NCBI RefSeq assembly: GCF_900198195.1
Contig: NZ_LT899436.1
Span: 1,653,501-1,717,500 of the forward strand
Direction of reading: 5' to 3'
Source of the DNA: Tenacibaculum jejuense
Lineage (GTDB): Bacteria; Bacteroidota; Bacteroidia; Flavobacteriales; Flavobacteriaceae
DNA length: 64,000 bases
A program made the translations under genes and the position numbers. Below the pieces are notes generated by a model. The model had not been told where the DNA came from, ran no database searches, and saw only the letters and a program-made list of their open reading frames with translations. Positions 34,731 through 44,900 of this stretch are shown piece after piece. Every line of letters begins with the position of its first letter. Position 1 is the first letter of the stretch.

Positions 34731-37100
34731 TTAGAATTTAAAATTATAAGTTACTGAAGGTGTAATTCCGAAGATAGAAGTGCGTTCAGCTTCATTTAAT
34801 CCAGATTGATTATTTACACCAAAACTAATAGAAGCCGCATTTCTTCTAGAGTACAAGTTGTAAATACCAAATACCCATTCGGCTTGCCATTTTCTATTTT
34901 TATTTTTTCTAGGAGTTAATGTTGCCGAGACATCTAAACGGTTGTACGCAGGTAATCTATCGGCATTTCTGGTAGAATATGTAGGAATTGATAATCCATT
35001 ATATTGAAATTGTCCGTTTGGATATGTAACAGGGCGACCTGTTTGGAAAACAAAGTTGGCATTGAAAGTCCAATTATCACTTAATTTATAATTTCCTGTT
35101 ACAGATAAATCGTGAGTTCTATCGAAAGGTGTATTGTACCAATCACCATTGTTTAAACCAGGTCCACCTGCACGGCCACCTAAAGTTCTTTGTTCAGATT
35201 TCGAAAGCGTATATGCAATCCAACCCGTTAAATCTCCTTTGTTTTTACGTAATAAAAACTCTAATCCGTAAGCTCTAGCATCACCATTTAAAATTTCTCT
35301 TTCAATAGTATTTTGAGCAATTAATTCTGCTCCGTTTATGTAATCTACACGATTTTTTACAGTTTTATAATACGTTTCTGCTTCGATCGAATATGTATTG
35401 TTTTTAAAGTTTCTAAAATAACCAATAGCATATTGATCGGCAATTTGAGGTTTTAAAAACTCTCCACTTGGAGCCCAAATATCTAATGGAGTTGCAGAGG
35501 TTGTGTTTGAAATTAAGTGTAAATATTGTGCCATTCTATTATAACTAGTTTTAATAGATGACTTTTCATTTAGTTGATACGATAAAGCAAATCTTGGTTC
35601 AAAATTTCCGAAGCTAGCGATACTTTCTTTATCTCCGTAAGTTATTTGACCTGTTGGATTAGCACGCTCATAAATACCAAACGAAGGATTATAAATTACA
35701 GGCAAATCGTTAGCGTAAGTATTTAAAACTTGACTTCCAAATCTATTAAAATAACTGTAACGTAAACCATACATTGCAGTTAAATTGTTTGATATTTTGT
35801 GTTCTAAACTTGCGTAAATACCAGTTTCTACTGCAAACTTTTTGTCTAAGAAATCTTCGTTGATAGCAGATTCTGGAGTGAGTTTACGAATTTCACCAGG
35901 GTTAAATTTGTAGTATATTCCACTAACTCCGAAATCGAATTTTAGTTTATCATTTAAATAATAATCAATATCATATTTTAAATTGTAATTATCGATACGC
36001 GATAACCAATCTAAATCAACAAATTCAAGTTGTAAATCGTAATTGTATCGACTATAAATAGCAGATAAATTAGAGAATAACTTATCACTAAAAATATGAT
36101 TCCATCTTAAGTTTGCTGATAAATTACCATAAGAATTAAAGAAAGAATTTTGAAATGTTACATCGTCATTTCCGAAGTAAGCCGAGAAAAATAAACGATT
36201 TTTATCATTGAGTTGATAGTTTGTTTTTAAGTTTAAATCGTAAAACCCAACTCTATTTTCATTGTTTGCTAGAGCAAGAAAAATATTAGCGTATGAAGCT
36301 CGACCAGCAACTAAGAAAGAACCTTTATCTCCAAACAATGGAGCTTCTGCAGTTAATCGACTTGATATTAATCCGATTCCACCAGTAAGTTTAAATTCTT
36401 TGTTGTTTCCGTCTTTTTGACGCACATCTAAAACCGAAGAAACTCGTCCACCAAACTTAGCAGGAATTCCTCCTTTATATAATTTTACATCTTTAATAGC
36501 GTCATTATTAAAAACAGAAAAGAAACCAAATAGGTGAGAGGCATTATAAATAATAGCTTCATCTAACAAAATTAAATTTTGGTCTTCAGCACCACCACGA
36601 ACATTAAATCCAGAAGCTCCTTCACCAGCATTTGTTACACCTGGTAATAACTGAATCGATTTAATTACATCTACTTCACCTAATACAACAGGAATCTGTT
36701 TAATGGTTTGCGAACTAATTTTAGTAGTACTCATTTGAGGACTACGAAGATTTACTTTTTTACTTTCCTCAGCACTAATTACAACTTCATCTAATACATT
36801 AGCATCCTCACTTAAGTCGGTATTGAACTTTATATTTTTAGTCAATTCAATTTCCTTTTCAATAGGTTTATATCCAATGTAAGATACACTTAATGTGTAA
36901 TTTCCTTTCGGAGCAGTGAGTGAATAAAAACCATATTCGTTGGTAGTTGTTCCTAAACTTGTTCCTTTTAAAAAAACGGTTGCTCCAAATAAGGTTTCAC
37001 CATTAGCTTTGTCTTTTAATGTACCACTAATTGTAAATTTATCTTGAGAAAAACTTATTAGAGGAATTAGAAATAATATGATGATTGTATAAATTCTCAT
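34731..37100 (-). CDS. TonB-dependent receptor with carboxypeptidase-like N-terminal domain
   Basis: This 789-residue outer-membrane receptor has a signal peptide (MRIYTIIILFLIPLISFSQ). A CarboxypepD-reg-like domain covers about 22-105 (ISGTLKDKANGETLFGATVF and NEYGFYSLTAPKGNYTLSVS). A plug domain at about 120-225 carries G-F-N-V-R-G-G-A-E-D-Q-N-L-I-L-L-D-E, and a 22-strand barrel ends S-V-T-Y-N-F-K-F. It imports an unknown substrate using TonB energy. A good promoter lies at 37239-37268, with a 138-base leader. No sugar-degrading enzymes flank the pair. Confidence 0.92.
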   Translation of the reverse strand: MRIYTIIILFLIPLISFSQDKFTISGTLKDKANGETLFGATVFLKGTSLGTTTNEYGFYSLTAPKGNYTLSVSYIGYKPIEKEIELTKNIKFNTDLSEDANVLDEVVISAEESKKVNLRSPQMSTTKISSQTIKQIPVVLGEVDVIKSIQLLPGVTNAGEGASGFNVRGGAEDQNLILLDEAIIYNASHLFGFFSVFNNDAIKDVKLYKGGIPAKFGGRVSSVLDVRQKDGNNKEFKLTGGIGLISSRLTAEAPLFGDKGSFLVAGRASYANIFLALANNENRVGFYDLNLKTNYQLNDKNRLFFSAYFGNDDVTFQNSFFNSYGNLSANLRWNHIFSDKLFSNLSAIYSRYNYDLQLEFVDLDWLSRIDNYNLKYDIDYYLNDKLKFDFGVSGIYYKFNPGEIRKLTPESAINEDFLDKKFAVETGIYASLEHKISNNLTAMYGLRYSYFNRFGSQVLNTYANDLPVIYNPSFGIYERANPTGQITYGDKESIASFGNFEPRFALSYQLNEKSSIKTSYNRMAQYLHLISNTTSATPLDIWAPSGEFLKPQIADQYAIGYFRNFKNNTYSIEAETYYKTVKNRVDYINGAELIAQNTIEREILNGDARAYGLEFLLRKNKGDLTGWIAYTLSKSEQRTLGGRAGGPGLNNGDWYNTPFDRTHDLSVTGNYKLSDNWTFNANFVFQTGRPVTYPNGQFQYNGLSIPTYSTRNADRLPAYNRLDVSATLTPRKNKNRKWQAEWVFGIYNLYSRRNAASISFGVNNQSGLNEAERTSIFGITPSVTYNFKF

Positions 37101-37638
37101 AGTTGATTACTGCTTTTTAAATGTATTATGTTTAACTTTTTTAGTTAAAACCTGAATAAATATTTTCTTAAAAAATCAGTAAAACAGTTTATAATGAAAT
37201 GTTTAAGGTTGTTTAATGATTCTATAGAAAAACTTAAACAAAATTATGTTATTAGTTTCTACTATCAAAAATTGAAGGTTAATTTTTATATTAAAAAAAT
37301 GTGAAATATTACATTAGTCAAAACATGATTTGTGTTTTTTTATGAATGAATATTTTCACAATAAAACCAGTGTTTTTCGTAATAACAAACTCTATTTTCA
37401 GATACTGAGAGAACATTTATATGTTATAAAGTATGGCAATTTAATTTAAGAGAAATTTACACTACAACCTTAAACAATTTTAATAAGAAATATTTATGAA
37501 AATTCAATAAACAACTGTTGTTTATGTATAGTATTGCCTGAGCTAAATAATATCAATAATCTTTCGTTTTGGTTTCAAATAAAGGGTGTGTATTTTAGCA
37601 ACTATATTAATTAATTTAATCGAATATACGCCCCCACT
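37101..37638. other. AT-rich divergent intergenic region
   Basis: The region separates the TonB receptor (minus) from the locus 3 regulator (plus). It holds the promoter at 37239-37268 on the minus strand. On the plus side no good TAnnTTTG box was found before 37639. A 35-codon frame at 37342-37449 has no supporting feature. Confidence 0.5.
37239..37268 (-). promoter_or_regulatory. Bacteroidetes-type promoter for the TonB receptor / DUF4249 operon
   Basis: On the minus strand, TTG (37268-37266), 19 bases, then TAATTTTG (37246-37239) is an exact match to the family consensus. Confidence 0.6.
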
Positions 37639-39273
37639 GTGAAAACTAAATTAACCTACCTCATCCTATTATTTCACTTAACGACAATTATAGCACAAAA
37701 TAACGATGGCTTATTACAAATATTAAAAGATAATGTAACAAATTCTACAACAGATTCTGCGAGTGTACATCATAAAATAATTTTAATAAAAAAGATGTAT
37801 ACATTTAATGTTGATACTTCAAGGATTTTACTCAAAGAGGTTTTTAAAACTATAGACAAGTATCCAGAAAGAGAATATTATTTTCAAAAACATAAAGCTG
37901 TAGCTTTAAATTATTTAGCAATTTTAGATAAGAAGGAAGATAAAATGGAAGCTGCATTATCTAATTATCTAAATGCATTAGATCTTAGTAAAAAGATTTA
38001 CGATTCTATTACTATGGGGTTGTCTTTTCACAATCTAGGAATGTTTTACAGAAAGCAAAAAGAATTTAAAAAATCTAAAGACTATTTTAGGAAAGCTATT
38101 TCAATTAAGAAAAAGATAGGTGATGTAGAAGAGTTAGCTTTGTCATACCATATGTTCTCAGTGACTCATTATCAGGATGAAAACATTGATTCTGCATTGT
38201 TTTATGTTAAAAAAACGAAAGCTTTACCATGTTCTAATCTTCGTAAAGCTAAAGTGAATACTAATTTGGCTGCTATATATTATTCTCAAAAGAAATATGA
38301 TAAATCTAAAGCTATTTATAAAGAAAATATAAAAATGTTGAAAGCAACTAATGATCAAAGTTGGTTATCTACAAGTTATTTAAATTTAGCTGTCTTACAT
38401 AATGCATTAAAAGAGTATGATAAAGCAGTTCCATACTTAGATACTGCAATTGTTTTAGCAAGAAAAATGAAGCGTAAAGATTTGCTACTAAAACAATACT
38501 TTAGTAGGAGTAGTGTACAAGAAACAAGAAAAAAATATAAAAAGGCGCTCGTTGACTATAAAATAGCAATGGCGTATTTTGATACGATAAACGATACTAA
38601 AAAAGTAAAACGCATAACAGAACTAGAGTTAAATCACAAATTTGAAAAAGAAAAGTTGGCAAACCGACTACAGTTAGATAATGAAAGTTCTAAGAAGAAA
38701 TTATATCTCTTAATTTCAATTTGTATTGTACTACTTAGTAGTATTATATTATGGTTATATAGAAAAAATACAAAACAGCAAATTCGTTTATCTGAAACTC
38801 GTTTGCAACAACAAGAATTAGAAAAGCTAAAAACAGAACTAGCTTTAGTCACTAGAGAAAAAGAATTAAAAAATGCAGTTGTTGAAAACTCAATAAAACA
38901 AGAAGTTTTTAAACAAACTCTAAAAGAGATCAAAGCGATATTAAAGTTGGATAATGAACAAGATCGAAAAAAGTCATTACAATCCATAACGGCATCTTTA
39001 TTATCTGAAACAGTAACCTCAAACAGTGATTTAAAATCTTATTTAGATAAAGTTAGTTTTGATTTCAAGGTGATATTAGATAATAAACTTCCTCAACTTA
39101 ATGAAAGAGAAAAGGAGATTCTGTGTTTAATGACATTGGGACTTAATGCAACTGAAATTAGTAAACTACAAAACTCTTCTGTTTCAGCAATAAAATCTTC
39201 ACGTTCACGCATTCGAAAAAAGATAGGAGTAAACTCAAAAGAAGATATCATAACATATATAAAAAACTTATAA
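37639..39273 (+). CDS. Membrane-tethered TPR regulator with C-terminal helix-turn-helix (locus 3)
   Basis: The start is GTG at 37639, immediately before a signal peptide (MKTKLTYLILLFHLTTIIAQ). The 544-residue product has TPR repeats (about 50-320; e.g. H-N-L-G-M-F-Y-R-K-Q-K-E-F-K-K-S-K-D-Y-F). One membrane helix lies at about 353-375 (LYLLISICIVLLSSIILWLY), with a long coiled coil (378-460). A LuxR-like helix-turn-helix covers about 482-540 (LNEREKEILCLMTLGLNATE, then I-S-K-L-Q-N-S-S-V-S-A-I-K-S-S-R). It resembles the type B regulators in length and layout. It precedes the locus 3 surface genes in the same direction by 711 bases. Confidence 0.78.
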   Translation: MKTKLTYLILLFHLTTIIAQNNDGLLQILKDNVTNSTTDSASVHHKIILIKKMYTFNVDTSRILLKEVFKTIDKYPEREYYFQKHKAVALNYLAILDKKEDKMEAALSNYLNALDLSKKIYDSITMGLSFHNLGMFYRKQKEFKKSKDYFRKAISIKKKIGDVEELALSYHMFSVTHYQDENIDSALFYVKKTKALPCSNLRKAKVNTNLAAIYYSQKKYDKSKAIYKENIKMLKATNDQSWLSTSYLNLAVLHNALKEYDKAVPYLDTAIVLARKMKRKDLLLKQYFSRSSVQETRKKYKKALVDYKIAMAYFDTINDTKKVKRITELELNHKFEKEKLANRLQLDNESSKKKLYLLISICIVLLSSIILWLYRKNTKQQIRLSETRLQQQELEKLKTELALVTREKELKNAVVENSIKQEVFKQTLKEIKAILKLDNEQDRKKSLQSITASLLSETVTSNSDLKSYLDKVSFDFKVILDNKLPQLNEREKEILCLMTLGLNATEISKLQNSSVSAIKSSRSRIRKKIGVNSKEDIITYIKNL

Positions 39274-39984
39274 TTTGACTTGTATAAATATGAAGATTGA
39301 AAACTATGAAGTTCTCAGATCTAAAAAGTAGAACAAGTAATTTTGTAACTAATTAAGAATAGATTTTAATCATACTTTTTACACTACCTATATAATTTTA
39401 CAGTAATTTTTTAGCGGACAAATAACGGACAAAATATCTCTACAAGTATTGAATACACTGGTGTGACACCCTTTTGTAACCCCCGTATCGCTTGTTTTAA
39501 TCAAAAAAAATAAAGAGGTTTGTACAAGAATTAAAAACTAAACTTTAATAACGTCCTCCTATTTTAATTATGAAACCTACCTATTCAAATTCTTTGTCAT
39601 TTAATTTTTACAAGTATGTAAAAGAAGAAAACTCTTGCAAAACTTATACAAGAGTGAAAATTATTAATAAACAAGTACACCTAACTTATTTTTTGATTTA
39701 AAATAATCTAACAAGCTTTTTAAAGATTTAAAATCGTTTGTTCAGACCCAAAAAGTACACTTAACTTATACTATTAGGATAAGAAAAGAAATAAAACTGT
39801 ATTGATAATTCAATATTAGAAACTTCTTATTCTAAACATAAAAATACCTAACGCGATAACTGGTTGGGGTGAACAACTATTGTCTAAACTTAAAGATTTC
39901 TACAATTAGAAACACACACTGAATTGTATTCTTAATTACAGTTCTATTAACAATTAAAAACATTTAACCTTGAAAATTAAAATC
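39274..39984. other. Long intergenic region before the locus 3 surface operon
   Basis: The region contains a degenerate copy of the tandem-box promoter element (39461-39522). It also has an inverted repeat ACTCTTG / CAAGAGT (39631-39655) and a direct repeat AAGTACAC(C/T)TAACTTAT at 39673-39689 and 39753-39769 (80 bases apart). If transcription starts near 39530, the leader would be about 450 bases, unusually long. A 43-codon frame at 39570-39701 has no supporting evidence. Confidence 0.5.
39461..39522 (+). promoter_or_regulatory. Possible locus 3 copy of the tandem-box promoter element
   Basis: GTGACACCC and TTTTGTAACCC form a tandem pair (ACCC cores 11 bases apart). A TTG at 39492-39494, a 20-base spacer and GAGGTTTG (39515-39522) follow. 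The distance from the last core C to the -7 box is 33 bases, the same as in the 19.6 kb copy. The match is degenerate (5 of 8 with TAGTATTG). Confidence 0.35.
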
Positions 39985-41364
39985 ATGAAAAAAAGAGATT
40001 ACATTTTAACAGCAACTTTAATAATATTAAGTGCTTACACAACTATTGCTCAATCTGTAGGAAGCGATTGGGGAGACAAAAAAGATCTTCTTGTAGTGAA
40101 CAGAGATCGATCTAATCATTGGGGACAACTTAGACTTCAAACTTCTAATAGAGGTGTTACATTATCCAATTATAAAGATAGATTTGCAGTTCAATTTGTT
40201 ACCAGTAATGATTATAAAAATTTTGGAACAGAACGTTTTACTGTTAGAAATAGCGGTAATGTTGGTTTAAATGGTGTTACTAACCCTTTAGGAGAATTAC
40301 AATTTAAAAACACCATTAACAATAGAAAACTAGTACTTTGGCACAGCAGCAATAATAATGCTCATCAATTCTATGGACTAGGAATAAATTCAAATACTTT
40401 AAGATATCAATCTGAAGCAAATCATGTTTTCTATTCTACTATAAACAGTAGCAGTTCTAGAGAAAATCTACGTATTAACAAAGACGGTAAAGTTGGTCTA
40501 GGAGTATCTAATCCAGAACAAAACTTACACGTAAAAGATAATGCGCTTATTAGTAATACTTTTCTTGGTAAAGTAGGTGATAGTAATAGTTGGGCTGGTT
40601 TAGCTCATAAAGATCAAGTAGGTACAGATACTTATGCTATGATTACTCAAAATAACGGGAAACATACACTTATCAATAAAAAGAATACAGGTGATGGATA
40701 TATCGGTTTTAGAGTTGGTAACGCAAATAAAATGGTTATTGATAATTCTGGTAGGGTAGGAATAGGAACACATGAACCTAAAGGAGAATTGCACTTAAGT
40801 AAATCTACAAAAAACAGAAAAATAGTACTTTATGAAGCTTCTAATAACGATCATAATTTTTATGGTTTTGGTGTAAATAGTGCTACTTTAAGATATCAAT
40901 CAGGTCAAAATCATGTGTTTTACAGTTATGTAAGTCCAACTTCATCTAAAGAAGTTTTTAGAATTAACAAAAATGGTACGGTTAAAATAGGAAATACCAA
41001 TTTAGCTCCGGACACTGTAGACACTTCATTACTTTCTGTTAGCGGTGGATTGAGAACAAATAAAGTGGTATTAAACATTGGAACATTTCCTGATTATGTT
41101 TTTGATAAAAACTACGATTTAATGCCTCTTGAAAAAGTTGCTGAATATATTAATGAGAACAAGCACTTACCAAATATTCCTTCTGAAAAGGAAATCGTAG
41201 CTTCTGGTCTTGACATGAACATGATTACTACTAAACTTGTTGAAAAAGTAGAAGAATTAACACTATACACTATAGACCAAGAAGATAAAATTAAAGCACA
41301 AAATAAGCTTATTGAATCTTTAGTAAAGCGTTTAGAGCGTCTTGAAAATAAAGAACAAAAGTAA
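39985..41364 (+). CDS. Exported tail-fibre-like protein with C-terminal coiled coil
   Basis: The ATG at 39985 (not the TTG at 39970) starts the signal peptide MKKRDYILTATLIILSAYTT. The 459-residue product has two copies of a ~75-residue unit: G-E-L-(Q/H)-x-x-x-(S/T)-x-x-N-R-K-(L/I)-V-L, then N-x-x-T-L-R-Y-Q-S-x-x-N-H-V-F-Y-S. Between them are fibre motifs ending G-K-V-G-L-G-V-S-N-P and G-R-V-G-I-G-T-H-E-P. The C-terminal part (P-D-Y-V-F, P-L-E-K-V-A-E-Y-I-x-E-N-K-H-L-P-N-I-P-S) ends in a coiled coil (430-459), as in many Bacteroidetes phage-fibre-like proteins. It probably trimerises and is surface exposed. It opens a three-gene unit. Confidence 0.75.
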   Translation: MKKRDYILTATLIILSAYTTIAQSVGSDWGDKKDLLVVNRDRSNHWGQLRLQTSNRGVTLSNYKDRFAVQFVTSNDYKNFGTERFTVRNSGNVGLNGVTNPLGELQFKNTINNRKLVLWHSSNNNAHQFYGLGINSNTLRYQSEANHVFYSTINSSSSRENLRINKDGKVGLGVSNPEQNLHVKDNALISNTFLGKVGDSNSWAGLAHKDQVGTDTYAMITQNNGKHTLINKKNTGDGYIGFRVGNANKMVIDNSGRVGIGTHEPKGELHLSKSTKNRKIVLYEASNNDHNFYGFGVNSATLRYQSGQNHVFYSYVSPTSSKEVFRINKNGTVKIGNTNLAPDTVDTSLLSVSGGLRTNKVVLNIGTFPDYVFDKNYDLMPLEKVAEYINENKHLPNIPSEKEIVASGLDMNMITTKLVEKVEELTLYTIDQEDKIKAQNKLIESLVKRLERLENKEQK

Positions 41365-41378
41365 AAATTAGCACTCGT

Positions 41379-41903
41379 ATGAAAGTATTTAATTTTTTAC
41401 TAATAGTGTTGTGCTGGTATCAAGGAATAACTGCACAAAACACAGAGCTTATCGTATTTTATGCCGATGAAGGAGCTCAGAAAAAGGTCTTAAACTTAGA
41501 TAAAGAAACCAATTCTTTGGTATTAACAGAAAAAAGTAATACGACCCCAGATACTTATTTTGATGCTTTTATTATAAAGCAATCAGAAGATAATCCAGCT
41601 ACTGTTTTTTTAATTTCTGCTCAAGAAAATAATTTGTTTTTAAAAAGAGATGGAAACAATTTAGTTTTTAGAGAAATACAGGAAGAAACAAATATTAAAG
41701 ACTACCAATGGGAAATTCAATATTTCGGATATCCTTATATCGCTCTATGTGATCCTACCAAAGACAAAAGTGTAATGTACATGCAAAATGGTGTTCTTTC
41801 AATGAAGAATGTTCCTAATGCTAGTTGGAATTTGTCGAGTAATGACGACGATAAGGGTAATTCCTATCGATATAAAATCGGCAAAATTGTAAAAACATTC
41901 TAA
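41379..41903 (+). CDS. Exported protein of unknown function, 174 residues
   Basis: The signal peptide is MKVFNFLLIVLCWYQGITAQ. The mature part is beta-rich with repeated L-x-L/F-x-x-x-x-N-x-L-V-x-x hairpins (S-L-V-L-T-E-K, N-N-L-F-L-K-R-D-G-N-N-L-V-F-R-E), which could be a beta-trefoil. I do not recognise a family. It lies 14 bases after the fibre gene and 27 bases before the giant laminin-G gene, so the three are likely one operon. Confidence 0.65.
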   Translation: MKVFNFLLIVLCWYQGITAQNTELIVFYADEGAQKKVLNLDKETNSLVLTEKSNTTPDTYFDAFIIKQSEDNPATVFLISAQENNLFLKRDGNNLVFREIQEETNIKDYQWEIQYFGYPYIALCDPTKDKSVMYMQNGVLSMKNVPNASWNLSSNDDDKGNSYRYKIGKIVKTF

Positions 41904-41930
41904 AATTTTAATACACATTTAAAATCATAA

Positions 41931-44900
41931 ATGATGAAAAAACTATTAATTACAGCGCAAAGTTGTTGCTGGATTATACTACTTTGCTTTTTTCTGAATA
42001 CGCATTTGATAGCACAAACTGCAAATGAAAATATATCGGTACTAAAAATGCCAAGTAGTTCGGGTCATATTTCTAATTTTGACACTAATGTAGGTTTAAA
42101 ATCTATGTTATTGGATAAAGGAAATTTAGGCGAAGCAACCATCGAATTTTGGACAAAATTCAAAAACGATTCTGAGTCGTTATTATTTACCACAGATGCC
42201 TTAAACAACAAAGGATTTACATTTAAAATTCACCGTAACAACGTAATTTTAAACAGTGATTATTTAAATGATCAACAGCCTATTGATATTCCTGCTACAA
42301 TTACAGGTACTTTTTGGCAACACTATGCTTTTACGTTTTATCAATTAGGTCCTAATTCATTTAATATCGATTTACATGTAGATGGTTATAAAGTGAAAAC
42401 GTTTAGTGCTATTGAAATAGCTGATAATTACGACTTATATTTTACAAAAGGAGGAGCTAATCAAGAAATCTTTTTAGCTGAAGTAAAAGCTTGGAATGTA
42501 AAAAGACAAGAAGAGCAAATATTTAATAATAGATATACTTCTTTTTATAACTACACAGGTAATATCATAAACGATCAAATAAATAAAGGACTTGTAGCTA
42601 ATTTCTCTGGAGATGCTGAAGAACAACCTACAAATCAATATATGCCTGAGCTTACCTCAACGCATTGGTTAAACACAATTCAGCAAGATGGTTATCCTGC
42701 TTACGGAAAAATTGCATCAAAGCTAACAAGCAATAGCAGTAATAAAACATTGGCTTTCATTAATAGTGAAATAGAAAATCCAATTAGCCAATTAGATCAA
42801 ATCATTGTTAGTGCTTCTAAAGGTGCTTTTTCTGATAAAGTGGAACTTAAATGGTTTCATGTTGCTGATTTAACCTATTATAATATTTACAGAGATGGAA
42901 GTAAAATAGGTACTGAAGATAATATCACAAAAAATAGTGGAGAACAGTTATTTTTTACAGATAAAGGAGCCTTACCTGGAACAATATATACATATACAAT
43001 AGTAGGTGACAATACAGATGCACCAAACCCTAAAAGTGGTAGTAATACTGGATTCATTTTTCCGAATGGTACCCTTACAGGAGTTGTAAAAACACAATCA
43101 GAAGTATATGTTAAAGATGTAGCTATTGAAATTAATTTAAACGAACCTGATCCAAGTAATACAGATGCTGTTAATGCATATACAGCAGCGAATGGTAGTG
43201 CCTTAGAGTTTGCTGCAAATTCACCTAAAATTAGTTTTGTCGAAAGTAAATTAATTACTGATAATAATAATATTACTATAGAATTTTGGTATAAGAACGG
43301 AACCACTACCGGAAGAGGAACTAACAAAGTATTTCAATCAGGTAATACTTCAATTGCAATAAATACTTCTAGTAATACAGATGTATCAACTAGTATTCAG
43401 TTTAATAATAATATTGTTAAGACTTTTCCATTAGGCGCTAACGATACAGAGTGGCATCACTATGTATATGCTTTTGGAAACGATGGTATTAATGTGTACA
43501 AAGATGAAGTACTTGTTGGTACTGATACTACTGCTTTTGACTGGAGCTCTACCTCTAACGATTATAATTTTTATATCAATCAAGCTGCTGCACATACATA
43601 TTTAGTAGATGAATTTAGAGTATGGAAGGGTAAGAAAAATCTTGACGAAATTGAAAAATATGCTACTTATATAGCTGATTCAGATGAAGAAAATTTATTA
43701 TTAGCCTATTCTATGGACCTTAATGATACTAAAGCAATTTATAATCGTGCTTCTGTTTCACAAGGTAGTTATGTAGGAAAAATAGAACAAACATCTAATT
43801 TAGTTTACAAAGAGCAACCTAAAGCTTTAAAATATGTAGCGTATACAGATGCTAATGGTAGTTACGAATTCAGTGCTATTTACAGTACACACGATAAATA
43901 TACCTATACTTCTAGAGCTACTAAACCTATACATGAGTTTAAACCATCTACGGTTGGTGCAATTATAAAACAATCTTCTTTACCTAGTGACTACAGTAAA
44001 GTAGCTAACTTCACTGATATTTCTAATTTACCTGTTGCAGGTAGAATCTTTTATGTTGAAGGTGAAAACAAGTATCCTGTTCCTGCTGGAAGAAGATTAG
44101 CGATTGATGGGCAACCATTATTAGGTTCTGCTGATGGTTTATTAAGTAATAAAGATGGTGTATACAGTGTTTCATCTTCTTTAGGTTTACATACTTTTGA
44201 AGTTTTTAATCCTGAATTAACAAATAACAATAGCTTAAACAGTTTAGATTTTTCACCTGTAGAAGCAGATAATACAATTACAAGTGGTGGTTATGCTGTT
44301 ACTAAAAACACTATCAATTACAAAGATAATGGTATTACGATCTCTGGATTTGTGAAACCTTTTGTGTCTGTTACCTACCCTAGTTTTGTTCCTGAAAAAC
44401 AAACATTACTACAATGGAACCAATTAGAAGTAGTTTTAAAAAACAATACTTTAATTCAAGTATTCTATAATGATCAATTACAAAAAGAAGCTGCTTTAAA
44501 CAATCCTAGCTCTTTCTCTTTTTTCGCTGTAAGTATTGCTGATACGGGTGAATTAGGTTTATTAGTAAATGGTACTTATAAATCAGGAATGATAAGCGCT
44601 CCTACTTTTAATAATGATTGGTTGTATATAGGAGCAAGCACAGATAATGGAGGCACTGCAACTGCATCTAACTTATCTCCTATGACTTTGGTAGAATTTA
44701 GAAATACTTCATATACTGAAGCTGAATTGAAAGCTATCAAAAGTGGTGATATTATTGATGGAGATGCTGATCACTTAGAATTATCTTTCGATTTTGCTCA
44801 AGAAAAAGGAAACAGAGCTTTATCTAAAACTGTAGCTGGTAAAGACAACTATTTAGTGTTAAATGATGCTGCAACTATCAGCAATTCAGAAATCATAACC

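Noticed and set aside
37342..37449. 35-codon frame in the 37.1-37.6 kb intergenic region
   Set aside because: No conservation visible in the window, no promoter or ribosome site, composition like its AT-rich surroundings.
39570..39701. 43-codon frame in the locus 3 leader
   Set aside because: No similarity to the other short genes, no operon context, and it spans an inverted repeat.
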